DNA of 64,000 bases from Tianweitania sp. UT-5YL-CI-8. GTDB lineage: Bacteria > Pseudomonadota > Alphaproteobacteria > Rhizobiales > Rhizobiaceae. Below, piece after piece: positions 50,504-61,043 of the stretch (its first letter is position 1; each line of letters starts with the position of its first letter). The position numbers and the translations under genes are program-made. The notes beneath the pieces are model-generated. The model had not been told where the DNA came from. It ran no database searches and saw nothing but the letters and a program-made list of their open reading frames with translations. Location of the stretch: the NCBI RefSeq assembly GCF_030010215.1, contig NZ_JASCRR010000017.1, forward strand, positions 19,292 to 83,291, written 5' to 3'.

Positions 50504-51790
50504 ATGCCCTACCAATCCCCTATCTCCCCCGGCATTTCCTGGTACGAGGACACGGCAGGTCCGCGGCCGACCTATCCCGCGCTCGACGGCGATCTGAGCG
50601 TCGATGTGGCCATTGTCGGCGGCGGCTATACCGGCATGTCGGCGGCGGTGCATTTGGCGAAGGCGGGCACGCGTGTCGCGCTGATCGAAGCGCATAGGCT
50701 GGGCGACGGCGCGTCAGGGCGCAATGGCGGACAAATAGGCACCGGCCAGCGCGCCTGGACCGAAGAGCTTGAAGCCGAACTCGGCCTCGACCGCGCCAAG
50801 GCTTTGTTTGGCATCGCCGAAGAGGCTAAGGCGCATCTGATGGAGTTTACCGCCACCAACGGCATCGACATGGAGTATGTGCCCGGCCAGATATCGGTGA
50901 CGCACAAGAAGCGCTATCTCGACGACTACAAGCGCCATGCCGAACTGATGGTGGAGCGCTACGATTATCCGCATGTCAGCTTCATGGACGCAAGGGAGAC
51001 AGCCGAGCGGCTGGGCTCGACGGCCTATTTCGGTGGCGTGCGCGACACTGGTACAGGTCACATCCACCCGTTGAAGCTCGCAATCGGCACAGCCCGTGTC
51101 GCCTCCGAAGCCGGCGCGATGCTGTTCGAGAACACCAAGGCCACGAACATCGCCAGTTCCGGCGGCAAGGTGCGCGTCACCACGGCCAGCGGTACCATCA
51201 CCGCCGATAAATGCCTGATCGCGGTCAATGCCTACGGTGGCAATCTCGAGCCGGTCAGTGCCGCCCATGTCATGCCCATCGGTTCCTTCATCGGCGCGAC
51301 AGTGCCGCTTGGAGGCGACAGCCCGGTGCTTCCGGGTGGCGAGGCGGTCGACGATTCGCGGTTCGTCGTTCGCTATTTCCGCCGTTCGAAAGACGGTCGC
51401 CTGTTGTTTGGCGGTCGTGAGGTCTATGGCGTGGACGACCCCAAGGACATCCACATTCATATCCGCAAGCAGATCAGCGAGGTTTATCCTGACCTTAAGG
51501 ACGTCGAAATTACGCATGGCTGGGGCGGCTATGTCGGCATCACGCTGCCGCGCAAGCCCTTCGTGCGCGAGGTCATGCCGAACGTCATCTCCGCTGGAGG
51601 CTATTCCGGCCATGGCGTGATGCTGTCGAATTTCGTTGGCAAGCTCTATGCGGAAACGATCAGCGGTAACCGCGACAGGCTCAAGCTGTTCGAAGACCTG
51701 GACATTCCGCCCTTTCCAGGCGGGCGCCGCTTCCGCACGCCGCTACTCTTTCTAGCGCTCAACTGGTACGCGCTGCGCGACAGAATCTGA
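50504..51790 (+). CDS. puuB: FAD-dependent gamma-glutamylputrescine oxidase type enzyme
   Basis: 428-aa DAO-family flavoenzyme. The N-terminal FAD-binding Rossmann motif is VDVAIVGGGYTGMSAAVHLA (~25-45), followed by GASGRNGGQIGTGQRA. A late GGYSGHGVMLSNFVGKLYAETI is the FAD-contact end. It should oxidise gamma-glutamylputrescine to the aldehyde, the step after PuuA. The heptamer array separates it from puuA, and no clear ribosome binding site precedes the ATG at 50504, so expression after the array is odd. Aldehyde dehydrogenase and hydrolase genes of the pathway are not nearby. Confidence 0.85.
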   Translation: MPYQSPISPGISWYEDTAGPRPTYPALDGDLSVDVAIVGGGYTGMSAAVHLAKAGTRVALIEAHRLGDGASGRNGGQIGTGQRAWTEELEAELGLDRAKALFGIAEEAKAHLMEFTATNGIDMEYVPGQISVTHKKRYLDDYKRHAELMVERYDYPHVSFMDARETAERLGSTAYFGGVRDTGTGHIHPLKLAIGTARVASEAGAMLFENTKATNIASSGGKVRVTTASGTITADKCLIAVNAYGGNLEPVSAAHVMPIGSFIGATVPLGGDSPVLPGGEAVDDSRFVVRYFRRSKDGRLLFGGREVYGVDDPKDIHIHIRKQISEVYPDLKDVEITHGWGGYVGITLPRKPFVREVMPNVISAGGYSGHGVMLSNFVGKLYAETISGNRDRLKLFEDLDIPPFPGGRRFRTPLLFLALNWYALRDRI

Positions 51791-51970
51791 TTAATCGGAG
51801 CTTTCTATGGTGCCGAAAGCATAGCCTTTCACTTTCAAGCCGCCCATCAGCGCCGTAAAGATTGGATGTGCCGTCAAAGAACCGTCGTCGAAGGACAAAT
51901 AAACCGATAGCTCCTGCCCAAGGCGGGAGCGATTAGCAAAGTCAACCCGAAAGGCACGGCAGAAATATCC
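51791..51970 (-). pseudogene. fragment of a zinc-type alcohol/quinone dehydrogenase (MDR family)
   Basis: A 60-codon minus-strand stretch ending in a stop encodes ELSVYLSFDDGSLTAHP, IFTALMGGLKVKGYAFGTIE. This resembles the segment of medium-chain dehydrogenases after the Rossmann fold (pattern EPTPFPLFAALGKGLTVRGY). No start codon with a ribosome binding site, no Rossmann fold upstream and no C-terminal end are present; a TGA borders it at the 5' side. It lies between puuB and the diguanylate cyclase gene. Best read as a decayed gene remnant. Confidence 0.5.
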
Positions 51971-51983
51971 TCATGAAGCGCCC

Positions 51984-53045
51984 TCAGTTGCCCAGTAGCA
52001 TCCTACTCTCATGCATCCTTGAACCTAAGCCATTGAGGGGTTTCGCAGCCTCGTAGATCCGGAAGGTGTTGCGTCCGGCAGCTTTCGCTTCATAGAGCGC
52101 GATATCGGCGCAAATCAGCAGGTCGGAAGGCAAGCAAGCGTCAAAAGTCGCAACGCCGACGGAAGCGCCCATGCAAAGCTGCATGCCGCGATGTTCGAAA
52201 GGACGGGCAATCGCCTCAACAATGCGTTGACACATATCCACGAGATCCGTTGCATCGTCAAAGGTCGTCAAAACGGCGAATTCGTCACCGCCGATGCGCG
52301 ACACCAGCCGCGCTTGTTCGCAAATCGTCATCAGGCGCTGGCCGGCTTCCTTGAGGCAATCGTCCCCGGCAGCATGGCCATAACTGTCGTTGATGCTCTT
52401 GAACCCATCCATGTCGATCAGCATCAGTGCGCCAGCGCGCTGATCTGGCAAAACGATCTCACCAGCTTCTGCCAGCATTGACTGAAAGCGGCTGCGGTTA
52501 GCAAGTCCCGTCAGAACATCGAACTCCGCGAGATAACGCGTCCTGTCGGCAAGGTTCTTCTCTTCGGTAATGTCCTGCTTCATGCCGAAGATGCGCTTGG
52601 GTGTGCCTCCATCGCATTCCACGGTTGCGGTAATCCGCATCCAGCGCTTGATGCCCTTTTCGGTTACGATTTCGGCATCCATCGTAAATCCGGAACGATC
52701 CTCAATGGCTTTGTCGCGCAGCCTTTTGAGTTCACGCGCAGAGTCTTCGCTATAGAGGGCTAGCGTGTTGCCCCTGGTAATATCGAAACCACGCGGCAGG
52801 TCGAAAATGTCATAGACGACATCCGTCCAGCGCAACGTCTCGGCCGGCAACTCGCATTCCCATACCCCGATGCGCGCGGCCGCCGATGCCCGATCGAAAA
52901 TCTTGCGGCTGTGCTCAAGTTCGGCTTGCAGGGCGTCAATCAGTTTCTGCTTTTCCTGCAGTTGCTTTTTCAAGGCCGCGACCCCGGATTCATCCTGCCG
53001 GCTGGTGCGGGAGAAGCCCGGACTCTTCTGCGAAGGATGAGGCAT
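51984..53045 (-). CDS. PAS-GGDEF diguanylate cyclase
   Basis: 353-aa cytoplasmic signalling protein. A short coiled-coil (~22-48) and a PAS domain (~50-162, ending GMKQDITEEKN) precede a GGDEF domain (~175-340) with the active site RIGGDEFAV (GGDEF at 252-256) and FDVLTGLANRSRF. The RxxD inhibitory site five residues upstream is absent. It makes cyclic di-GMP and would influence motility and surface polysaccharide. No membrane segment. Confidence 0.9.
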   Translation of the reverse strand: MPHPSQKSPGFSRTSRQDESGVAALKKQLQEKQKLIDALQAELEHSRKIFDRASAAARIGVWECELPAETLRWTDVVYDIFDLPRGFDITRGNTLALYSEDSARELKRLRDKAIEDRSGFTMDAEIVTEKGIKRWMRITATVECDGGTPKRIFGMKQDITEEKNLADRTRYLAEFDVLTGLANRSRFQSMLAEAGEIVLPDQRAGALMLIDMDGFKSINDSYGHAAGDDCLKEAGQRLMTICEQARLVSRIGGDEFAVLTTFDDATDLVDMCQRIVEAIARPFEHRGMQLCMGASVGVATFDACLPSDLLICADIALYEAKAAGRNTFRIYEAAKPLNGLGSRMHESRMLLGN

Positions 53046-53212
53046 GCGAGGCTCGATGTGACGTTGCGTGGCATTTTCACTTCAGGCCGCAGCCATTAAC
53101 AATTCCTATGCGTTGCGATGGCGTGGCTATCATGAGTCATGTTTGTGGAGAGCTGAACGAAACGAAGTTAGAAGAAGGTTAATTGGGACGCAATGCGGAC
53201 TCTGCACAAACC

Positions 53213-54337
53213 TTACATTCTTCTTACAATCACGCTTCCCGCAGAGTATCCGGCGCCAAAGGAACAAATGACGCCAAGGCTACCCGAGGGCAGATCATCG
53301 GAATATTTCGAAAAAGCGATGATCGATCCCGCTGAAGAGGTGTTGGCGTAGTCCTGCAATACGTTGGGCTGCTCTTCACGGCTCGGCTCGCGGCCAAGCA
53401 CCTTCTGGCCGATCATGTCGTTCATGCCCTTATTGGCCTGGTGCAGCCACAGTCGCGCCAGTTCGGAAGGCTCGATATTCTCATCGGCGAGATGTCCGAG
53501 CATCAGATCGGCCACCATGGGCACGACGTGTTTAAAGACTTTGCGGCCCTCCTGGTGGAACTGCATGTCGCGGCGGTCGGCCATGTGCCCCTCGCGCGTG
53601 CGGCGCAGGAAGCCATTGTTGTTGCGAATGTTGTTGGAAAACTCGGTGATGCAGCGGGTCGACAGCACCTCGTAGGCGCCTGCGGCCTTCACATCCTCGG
53701 CCCGTTGGATAACGACCGCGGTGCAGACATCGCCGAAGATGAAATGGCAGTCGCGGTCGCGCCATTCCTGGTGGCCCGACGTGATCTCCGGGTTGACCAT
53801 CAGCACCGCCCTAACCGAGCCGGTGCGAACCATGTCGGCGGCAAGCTGGATGCCGAAGGTGGCCGACGAGCAAGCCACATTCATGTCGAAGGCGAAGCCC
53901 TTGATGCCAAGCGCCTGCTGAACTTCGATGGCAATGGCGGGATAAGCGCGCTCATGGTTAGACGCAGCGCAGATCACCGCATCGATATCGCCCGCGATCA
54001 GCCCAGCCTTCTTCAACGCCTCGTCGGCCGCCTTGACGGAAATTTCCGCCATGATCGACAACTCGTCCTCCGCCCGCTCCGGCAAGACCGGATGCATGAT
54101 GCCAGCGTCGACTATACCGAACTTGCTCATCACATGGCGTTGCTCGATGCCGGATGCCTTGAGGATGAATTCCTCGCTCGACATCGGCATCGGCTCGCGC
54201 TCGCCGGCTTCGATCGCCGCCGCATGCAGCGCGTTCTGGCGAAGGGCATATTCGTTGTAGGAAGCCACCAGTTCGGCGTTGGTGATCACTTCTTCCGGCG
54301 TGAAGATACCCGTTCCCGTGATCGCGACCTTATGCAT
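53213..54337 (-). CDS. beta-ketoacyl-ACP synthase III family enzyme
   Basis: 374-aa condensing enzyme of the FabH-like thiolase fold. Catalytic triad visible: Cys156 (NVACSSATFG), His299 (WLHQANKGMN) and Asn332 (YANTSSAGS). Longer than FabH (~320 aa) and with an inserted region near residue 30-60, so it belongs to a KAS III subgroup that may start or extend special fatty acids. The substrate is unknown. ATG at 54337 has GGAG upstream; upstream in-frame sequence lacks support. Confidence 0.88.
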   Translation of the reverse strand: MHKVAITGTGIFTPEEVITNAELVASYNEYALRQNALHAAAIEAGEREPMPMSSEEFILKASGIEQRHVMSKFGIVDAGIMHPVLPERAEDELSIMAEISVKAADEALKKAGLIAGDIDAVICAASNHERAYPAIAIEVQQALGIKGFAFDMNVACSSATFGIQLAADMVRTGSVRAVLMVNPEITSGHQEWRDRDCHFIFGDVCTAVVIQRAEDVKAAGAYEVLSTRCITEFSNNIRNNNGFLRRTREGHMADRRDMQFHQEGRKVFKHVVPMVADLMLGHLADENIEPSELARLWLHQANKGMNDMIGQKVLGREPSREEQPNVLQDYANTSSAGSIIAFSKYSDDLPSGSLGVICSFGAGYSAGSVIVRRM

Positions 54338-54607
54338 GAAGTCTCCAACCCTTGTTCTAAGCTGCAGGCAGCGCCTAGCACCGTTGCGCATATAGCGACA
54401 AGTCGCCGTCATGCGAAGGCGGTAGGCTGCGACGATACCGCATTTCGAAGCCTTGGATTTACCAGCCCAAAGCCACTATGTTGCGCGTTAACCGCTTCGC
54501 TTCCGACCCGTTCCGATGAATGAAGGGGTCATGCGAGGCGATTTTGGTACTGGTAATTTTAAATCGATTAGATTATTTGAACGCTCATCACGCAGAACGG
54601 ATGAAGA

Positions 54608-56077
54608 ATGACTAGCCAGATCATCCCCGTCGATCCCTTTGATTTCATCGTCTTTGGAGGCACCGGCGACCTTGCGGAGCGCAAGCTCCTGCCCTCTCTC
54701 TATCACCGCCAGCGCGACCACCAGTTTTCCGAACCGACGCGGATCATCGGCGCTTCGCGCTCCAAGATGACCGACAAGGAGTTCCAGGAGTTCGCCCGCA
54801 AGGCGATCAAGGAACACGTCAAGGAAGAGTATATCGACGAGAAGGAGCTCAGCACGTTTCTGGCGCGCTTGAGCTATGTCGCTGTAGACGCCATTTCGGG
54901 CGACGGTTTCGAGGACCTCAAGAAGGCTATCGGCGACAGCAAGGCCATTCGCGCCTTTTATCTCGCAGTGTCTCCAAGCCTGTTCGGCAGCATCGCCGAC
55001 AACCTCAAAGCGCATAAGCTGGTCACGCCGCAGTCCCGCATTGTCGTGGAAAAGCCTATCGGCCGCGACCTCGTCTCGGCCAAGGCGCTGAACAAGCTGA
55101 TCGGCGATGATTTCGAAGAGCATCAGATATTCCGCATCGACCATTATCTCGGCAAGGAGACCGTGCAGAATCTGATGGCGCTGCGTTTTGCCAATGCGCT
55201 CTATGAGCCGCTGTGGAACTCCGCCCATATTGACCACGTGCAGATCACCGTGGCCGAGACCGTCGGCCTTGAGGACCGCGTCACCTACTACAACAATGCG
55301 GGCGCACTGCGCGACATGGTGCAGAACCACATGCTGCAGCTTCTCTGTCTCGTGGCCATGGAGGCGCCGTCGTCGATGGAAGCCAATGCCCTGCGCGACG
55401 AGAAGCTGAAGGTGCTCAATTCGCTGAAGCGGATCAACGGCAACGAGGCCCCCAAGCATACCGTACGCGGACAGTATCGCGCCGGCGCTTCCGCCGGCGG
55501 GCCGGTCAAGGGTTATGTCGAGGAACTGGGCGCCGAGAGCAACACCGAGACCTTCGTCGCCATCAAGGCCGAGATCGCCAACTGGCGCTGGGCGGGCGTG
55601 CCGTTCTATCTGCGCACCGGCAAGCGGCTCGCCACCCGCGTTTCCGAGATCGTCATCGAGTTCAAGCCGATCCCGCACTCGATCTTCGGCGAAAACGCCG
55701 GCTCGATCTACAACAACCAGCTCGTCATCCGGCTGCAGCCCGATGAGGGCGTCAAGCAGTTCATCATGATCAAGGATCCCGGTCCGGGCGGCATGCGACT
55801 GCGCCAGATCCCGCTCGACATGAGCTTCGCGCAAAGCTTCACCGGCCGTGCTCCGGATGCCTATGAGCGTCTGATCATGGACGTCATTCGCGGCAACCAG
55901 TCGCTGTTCATGCGTCGCGACGAGGTCGAGGCGGCATGGAACTGGATCGACCCGATCCAGAATGCTTGGGAGGAAAACGGCCAGGACGTGCAGGGCTATA
56001 CCGCCGGAACCTGGGGACCGTCATCCTCCATCGCGCTGATCGAGCGCGACGGCCGGACCTGGCACGAGAGCAACTGA
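54608..56077 (+). CDS. zwf: glucose-6-phosphate 1-dehydrogenase
   Basis: 489-aa NADP-linked enzyme that opens the Entner-Doudoroff and pentose-phosphate routes. N-terminal Rossmann GGTGDLAERKLLPSLYHR, catalytic RIDHYLGKETVQNL (from residue ~176) and VEKPIGRDLVSAKALN. Usual length. First gene of the zwf-pgl-edd operon; the gap to pgl is one base. Eda (KDPG aldolase) is not in the window. Confidence 0.97.
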   Translation: MTSQIIPVDPFDFIVFGGTGDLAERKLLPSLYHRQRDHQFSEPTRIIGASRSKMTDKEFQEFARKAIKEHVKEEYIDEKELSTFLARLSYVAVDAISGDGFEDLKKAIGDSKAIRAFYLAVSPSLFGSIADNLKAHKLVTPQSRIVVEKPIGRDLVSAKALNKLIGDDFEEHQIFRIDHYLGKETVQNLMALRFANALYEPLWNSAHIDHVQITVAETVGLEDRVTYYNNAGALRDMVQNHMLQLLCLVAMEAPSSMEANALRDEKLKVLNSLKRINGNEAPKHTVRGQYRAGASAGGPVKGYVEELGAESNTETFVAIKAEIANWRWAGVPFYLRTGKRLATRVSEIVIEFKPIPHSIFGENAGSIYNNQLVIRLQPDEGVKQFIMIKDPGPGGMRLRQIPLDMSFAQSFTGRAPDAYERLIMDVIRGNQSLFMRRDEVEAAWNWIDPIQNAWEENGQDVQGYTAGTWGPSSSIALIERDGRTWHESN

Positions 56078-56078
56078 C

Positions 56079-56780
56079 ATGGCGGATCATGAACCCATGT
56101 GGACGGTGTTCGACAGCCGCGAAACGCTTGCCGAAACCCTCGCCGAGGCGGTCGCAGCCGCCCTTGAGGACGGCATAGATGAGCGCGGACGCGGGCTGCT
56201 GGCCGTTTCCGGCGGCTCGACCCCTGCCCGTTTCATGCAGGCGCTGTCGCGCAAGCCGCTCGACTGGTCGAAGGTGACCATCTTGCAGGTGGACGAGCGC
56301 TTCGTTCCCGAGACCTCGCCGCGCTCCAATGCAGGTCTCGCCAAGACCAATCTGCTGCAAGACGAGGCGGCGGCTGCGAGCTTCGTCACGCTCTATCGCG
56401 ACGTGGCAGACGTCTCGGCAAGTGCCGACTCAGCCGAAGCCGAACTCGCAACGCTGCCCTGGCCGCTCGATGCGGCTATCCTTGGCATGGGACCGGACGG
56501 CCACACGGCATCGTTCTTCCCCGATGCCAAGGAACTGCCTCAACTGCTCGACCCGGCGGGTACGCGCTCGGTAATGGCGGTGCATGCCGAAAGTGCTGGC
56601 GAACCGCGCCTGACATTGACGCTACCGCGACTTGTTTCGGCTCGTTTCCTGGCGCTCCACATTGAGGGCGAAGAGAAGCGGTTTGCACTCGAAGCCGCGC
56701 TTGCCGCCGAGACCGTGCTGCCGATCCGCGCGGTGATCGAGAATGCCGTGGAGGGGATCGAGATTTTCTGGGCGCCATGA
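56079..56780 (+). CDS. pgl: 6-phosphogluconolactonase
   Basis: 233-aa hydrolase of 6-phosphogluconolactone (DevB/SOL type). Motifs LAVSGGSTPARFMQAL near residue 42, VDERFVPETSPRSNAGL and AILGMGPDGHTASFFPD. The ATG follows the zwf stop by one base, which implies coupling. Middle gene of zwf-pgl-edd. Confidence 0.96.
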   Translation: MADHEPMWTVFDSRETLAETLAEAVAAALEDGIDERGRGLLAVSGGSTPARFMQALSRKPLDWSKVTILQVDERFVPETSPRSNAGLAKTNLLQDEAAAASFVTLYRDVADVSASADSAEAELATLPWPLDAAILGMGPDGHTASFFPDAKELPQLLDPAGTRSVMAVHAESAGEPRLTLTLPRLVSARFLALHIEGEEKRFALEAALAAETVLPIRAVIENAVEGIEIFWAP

Positions 56781-56840
56781 TCCGGCGCCTGCCCGGCGCG
56801 GCGCTCCCAGGCCGCGCTGGATCGCGTGAAAGGAAAGACC

Positions 56841-58661
56841 ATGACAGCCAGACGAGACATCGAAGCCATCACCCAGCGAATCCGGGAACGCTCCAAACCC
56901 GCGCGCGGACCTTACCTTGAACGCGTCGCCCACGCGGCGAGTAAAACCGCGAACCGCGCCGTGCTGTCATGCGCCAATCTCGCACATGGATTTGCCGTCT
57001 GCAGCCCCTCCGAAAAGGTCGCGCTCGGCGGCGACCGGGTGCCGAACCTCGGCATCATTACGTCCTACAACGATATGCTTTCGGCGCATCAGCCGTTCGA
57101 AACCTTCCCCAACCAGATCAAGGATGCGGCGCACGAAGTGGGTGGCATCGCCCAGGTTGCGGGCGCGGTTCCAGCGATGTGCGACGGCGTGACTCAGGGC
57201 CAACCGGGCATGGAACTGTCGCTGTTTTCGCGCGACGTCATCGCCATGTCGACGGCGATCGGCCTGACCCACAACATGTTCGATGCCGCCGTCTATCTCG
57301 GCGTCTGCGACAAGATCGTGCCCGGCCTGGTCATCGGCGCCTTCACCTTCGGGCATCTGCCGGCTGTCTTCATCCCTGCCGGACCGATGACAACAGGTAT
57401 TTCCAACGACGAGAAAGCCAAGGTGCGACAGCTCTTTGCTGAGGGCAAGGTCGGCCGCGCCGAACTGCTGGAGTCCGAATCCAAATCCTATCACGGCCCA
57501 GGCACCTGCACCTTCTACGGCACGGCCAACTCCAACCAGATGCTGATGGAGATCATGGGCTTGCACACGCCTGGCGCCTCCTTCGTCAACCCGCACACGC
57601 CATTGCGGGAGGCTTTGACGCGCGAGGCGGCCAAGCGCGCGTTGGCCATTACGGCGCTCGGCAACGAATATATCCCCGTCGGCCGCATGATCGACGAGCG
57701 CTCCATCGTCAATGGGGTGGTCGGCCTGCACGCAACCGGCGGCTCGACCAACCACACTATGCATCTCGTCGCCATGGCTGCCGCGGCCGGCATCCGTCTG
57801 ACCTGGCAGGATATTTCAGACCTGTCCGACATCGTGCCGCTGCTGGCGCGCGTCTATCCCAACGGGCTGGCCGACGTGAACCATTTCCAGGCGGCAGGCG
57901 GCCTGGGCTTCCTGACCCGCGAACTGCTCGACGGCGGCTATCTGCACGAAGATGTCCAAACGATCTGGGGCGAAGGCCTGCGGCCGTACACGGTCGAGGC
58001 AAAGCTCGCAACCGATGGTTCGGTGATGCGCGAGCCGGCTCCGGCCATCAGCGGCGATGAGAAGGTGCTTGCACCGCTGCCAAAGGCGTTCCAGCCCACG
58101 GGCGGCCTCAAGATGCTTACCGGCAATCTCGGTCACGCCGTCATCAAGGTTTCGGCGGTGAAGCCCGAACGGCGCATCATTGAGGCTCCCGCGGTCGTTT
58201 TGGATAGCCAGCAGGCACTCAACGACCTATTCAAGGCCGGCCTTCTGAACAAGGATTTTGTAGCGGTTCTTCGTTTCCAGGGACCCAAGGCAAACGGCAT
58301 GCCCGAACTGCACAAACTGACCACCGTGCTCGGCGTGCTGCAGGATCGTGGCCATCGCGTGGCGCTGGTCACGGACGGCCGTATGTCTGGCGCGTCCGGC
58401 AAGGTTCCGGCCGCCATCCACGTCACGCCGGAAGCGCTGGAGGGCGGGCCGATCGGCAAGGTTCGCGACGGCGACATCATCCGCGTCGACGCGATCACCG
58501 GCACGTTGGAAGTGCTGATCTCACAGGCCGAGCTTGCGGCACGCAGTGTGCCTTCGGTCGACCTTTCGGAGAACGATTTCGGCTTCGGACGTGAGCTGTT
58601 TACGGGTTTTCGCCAACTAACCGGCCGCGCGGACCATGGCGCCAGCGTCTTCAGCACTTAA
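56841..58661 (+). CDS. edd: phosphogluconate dehydratase
   Basis: 606-aa Fe-S dehydratase converting 6-phosphogluconate to KDPG. IlvD/Edd-family features: [59 protein letters not shown] (cluster cysteines), and [20 protein letters not shown] near the end. ATG at 56841 after AAAGGAAAGACC; the upstream GTG is less likely. Third gene of the operon. With zwf and pgl it shows sugars are used mainly through the Entner-Doudoroff pathway. Confidence 0.96.
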   Translation: MTARRDIEAITQRIRERSKPARGPYLERVAHAASKTANRAVLSCANLAHGFAVCSPSEKVALGGDRVPNLGIITSYNDMLSAHQPFETFPNQIKDAAHEVGGIAQVAGAVPAMCDGVTQGQPGMELSLFSRDVIAMSTAIGLTHNMFDAAVYLGVCDKIVPGLVIGAFTFGHLPAVFIPAGPMTTGISNDEKAKVRQLFAEGKVGRAELLESESKSYHGPGTCTFYGTANSNQMLMEIMGLHTPGASFVNPHTPLREALTREAAKRALAITALGNEYIPVGRMIDERSIVNGVVGLHATGGSTNHTMHLVAMAAAAGIRLTWQDISDLSDIVPLLARVYPNGLADVNHFQAAGGLGFLTRELLDGGYLHEDVQTIWGEGLRPYTVEAKLATDGSVMREPAPAISGDEKVLAPLPKAFQPTGGLKMLTGNLGHAVIKVSAVKPERRIIEAPAVVLDSQQALNDLFKAGLLNKDFVAVLRFQGPKANGMPELHKLTTVLGVLQDRGHRVALVTDGRMSGASGKVPAAIHVTPEALEGGPIGKVRDGDIIRVDAITGTLEVLISQAELAARSVPSVDLSENDFGFGRELFTGFRQLTGRADHGASVFST

Positions 58662-58747
58662 GTGACTCCTCATGGGCGGCACTACAGCCCATGAGGCTCG
58701 TCTACAGGCGCGATAGCAAAACAGGCGACGGCAACTTCTCTACCAAT

Positions 58748-60856
58748 CTACACAGCGATGCGCTGCTCCGCATCCTTTCGGGCATGGTATTCGAAAAGGG
58801 CTGCTCGGAACTCGCGGAGTTGTTGGCGAACCGCTTCAATTTCGCGGATGTGGTCTTCGTCATCGAGCGTGGCATCGCCATCGTTTGCGGCGGCAATCTC
58901 AGTTAAGTCAACGGACTCCGGGTTGTCGTTGGCGACCGAATGCCGCATGTCGTTCAGCAGAGCGAGCCATTCCGCGTCGTTTGAAGAGATTTCCGGCTCA
59001 TCTGAACGAACTTCCATTTCCGTCTCACCTGCCACCTGGTCAGCCTCCTCGGTCAAAAACTCGACCACTGTTTCTTCCTCCGGGACTGCCGTCTGCTCGG
59101 ATTCGACCGACATTGCGACCGGCTCGAACTCGCTGGCGTCCAGCGCAAAGTCCGAAGGCGCGGCCACAACTTCCTCCACCGGCGCTAACTGCATCTCCGG
59201 TTCGGCATGCGCGAATGACGGAGCATACGGTTCGGAAGCGATTTCGACAGTCGGCTCGACGGTTTCGACCTTGGTGACCGGCTCCGCCTTCATGGCTGCG
59301 GGCAGCACTTCGACCTGTTCGTCACGGCGACGGGAAAGTCCTAGAACAACAAGCATGCCGCCGAGAAGACCAGCGCCTGCTCCGCCAAAGATGGATTTCG
59401 CCATGGAAAGCTCCACCGGCGCCACAGGTGCAAAGGCCGGAGCCACGAGATTGATGCCGGCAAGCCCGCTGGCGCCCGGACCGCGCTTGGCCTCGAGCCG
59501 CGCGGCCTCGTAGGCGGAGCGACGCGCATCGGCGTCACGCCGCAAATCCTGCAGACGCACCAGTTCGGGGGCCGCGGTTTCGCGCTCCGCCTTGATCTCC
59601 GCCATGCGCCCGGCAAGGTGCTGCTCGATTTCCACGGCGCGCGTCAGATCGATCTGCAATTTGCCGATGGCTCCGCGCAACTGTGCGTCCAGGATGCGCC
59701 TAGCATCGGATACAAGACCCTCGGCCGCGATGCGTTGGGGATGTTTCGGGCCGAGATTGGCCGAGAGCCGCGCGAGATTCTGGCTGGCGTCGAGATAGTC
59801 GGCGCGAGCGTGCCGCAGCCCGGCATTTTCGACGGAGGCCGGCAGTTCGCCGGCGAGGAAGCTTTCAAGGTCAGCCCCGCGAGCCGCAGCCGTGGTGGCA
59901 TTCAACTCGACGGTGCGCAGACGCGCGTCGGCAATCTGGGCCTGCAGCGCCCTGACCTCGGCTTCGCTCGCCAGGACCGGGCCGAGACGGTTTTCCGCTG
60001 CATAGTCCTGTGCCCGTCGTTCGGCTTCGTTGGCGGCCTTTTCCATCTCAGCGAGCCGATTGTCGGCGGCAGAAGCAGCACTTCCCGATGGAAGTTTCAG
60101 GAAGGTTTCGGCAAGCGTATTGGCAATCAGAGCCGATTTTTCGGCGCTGCCCGTGGTGACACCCGTGCGGATGATAAAACTGCCGGGTGCTCGCATGACG
60201 TTCACTTTATCGCGCAGCGCAGCTGCCGGGACGGACAGACCGCCGGGAGAAGCCATGTTCAGCAAGGCTGCGAAAGACCACTCGCTGGGGTGCGAAGACA
60301 GTGTGGTGAATTCGGGATCGTCTTCAAGGTTCAGCCGATCAGCGACTTGTTGCAGCACAGCCGGGCCGGTCAGCGCCATGACGTGCCCGTCGGCTTGGTC
60401 GAAGAGCCTGGAAGGCGCTTCCACGCCAGAAGCGGCCGAGAGCCGTTCGGCATCGGGCCGGGCGACGAACTCCACAACCGCTTCGTAACGCGGCGGCATC
60501 CAGGCCGTCCAGGCGCCAGCGCACAACGCTCCCAGCGCCGTGGTCGCAGCAAGCACCATCATGGGCCGGCTGCGGCGCGGCGCCGCGCGGCGGCGAGCGG
60601 CATTGGCTGCGGCGACGTCCTGCTCGGCTTCATCGCGCAGGTCGTCGGATGCGTCGGGAAGGCCAATCGTCACCTCGAATGGGTCGTGCGCGCCCTCTCC
60701 CGGCGAAGCGGCATCCGCCATGAGCCGCGCATCGGATTTGGCATCGAAAAAGCGCGCATCCGCATCGGTCCACGGCTGCCTCTCGTTGCCTTCGCCCCCG
60801 TTGCTTAGCAAAGAAGGTTGCATGTTCCAGTCGATTTGCCTTGCGGAGGTGCTCAT
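58748..60856 (-). CDS. Wzz/GumC-like polysaccharide chain-length protein without kinase domain
   Basis: 702-aa membrane protein. One membrane segment near residues 92-115 (MMVLAATTALGALCAGAWTAW), then a long periplasmic coiled-coil region with QDYAAENRLGPVLASEAEVRALQAQI, a second segment near ~500 (SIFGGAGAGLLGGMLVVLGL), and an acidic, low-complexity cytoplasmic tail instead of the tyrosine-kinase domain of ExoP. It fits polysaccharide co-polymerase function, but no polysaccharide genes are adjacent. ATG at 60856 is preferred over an in-frame start 16 codons upstream. Confidence 0.75.
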   Translation of the reverse strand: MSTSARQIDWNMQPSLLSNGGEGNERQPWTDADARFFDAKSDARLMADAASPGEGAHDPFEVTIGLPDASDDLRDEAEQDVAAANAARRRAAPRRSRPMMVLAATTALGALCAGAWTAWMPPRYEAVVEFVARPDAERLSAASGVEAPSRLFDQADGHVMALTGPAVLQQVADRLNLEDDPEFTTLSSHPSEWSFAALLNMASPGGLSVPAAALRDKVNVMRAPGSFIIRTGVTTGSAEKSALIANTLAETFLKLPSGSAASAADNRLAEMEKAANEAERRAQDYAAENRLGPVLASEAEVRALQAQIADARLRTVELNATTAAARGADLESFLAGELPASVENAGLRHARADYLDASQNLARLSANLGPKHPQRIAAEGLVSDARRILDAQLRGAIGKLQIDLTRAVEIEQHLAGRMAEIKAERETAAPELVRLQDLRRDADARRSAYEAARLEAKRGPGASGLAGINLVAPAFAPVAPVELSMAKSIFGGAGAGLLGGMLVVLGLSRRRDEQVEVLPAAMKAEPVTKVETVEPTVEIASEPYAPSFAHAEPEMQLAPVEEVVAAPSDFALDASEFEPVAMSVESEQTAVPEEETVVEFLTEEADQVAGETEMEVRSDEPEISSNDAEWLALLNDMRHSVANDNPESVDLTEIAAANDGDATLDDEDHIREIEAVRQQLREFRAALFEYHARKDAEQRIAV

Positions 60857-61043
60857 GGCGCGCAGGTCCCCGGACCGTTGAACTCTCCATGGGCGGATAC
60901 CCAATGGTTAACCGACGTTAAACGGACATGGAAAACAAAAGGTTAACGCTGAGATAACGACCGATTTTCACAATGCGCTGCAACAGGTGCTTTCGCGCCC
61001 GCCCGACCGCCTGTATTGGGAAAGGATCGATGGAGGCTGTGAC

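Noticed and set aside
54488..55834. 448-codon minus-strand frame over zwf
   Set aside because: Antisense shadow of zwf with no family features.
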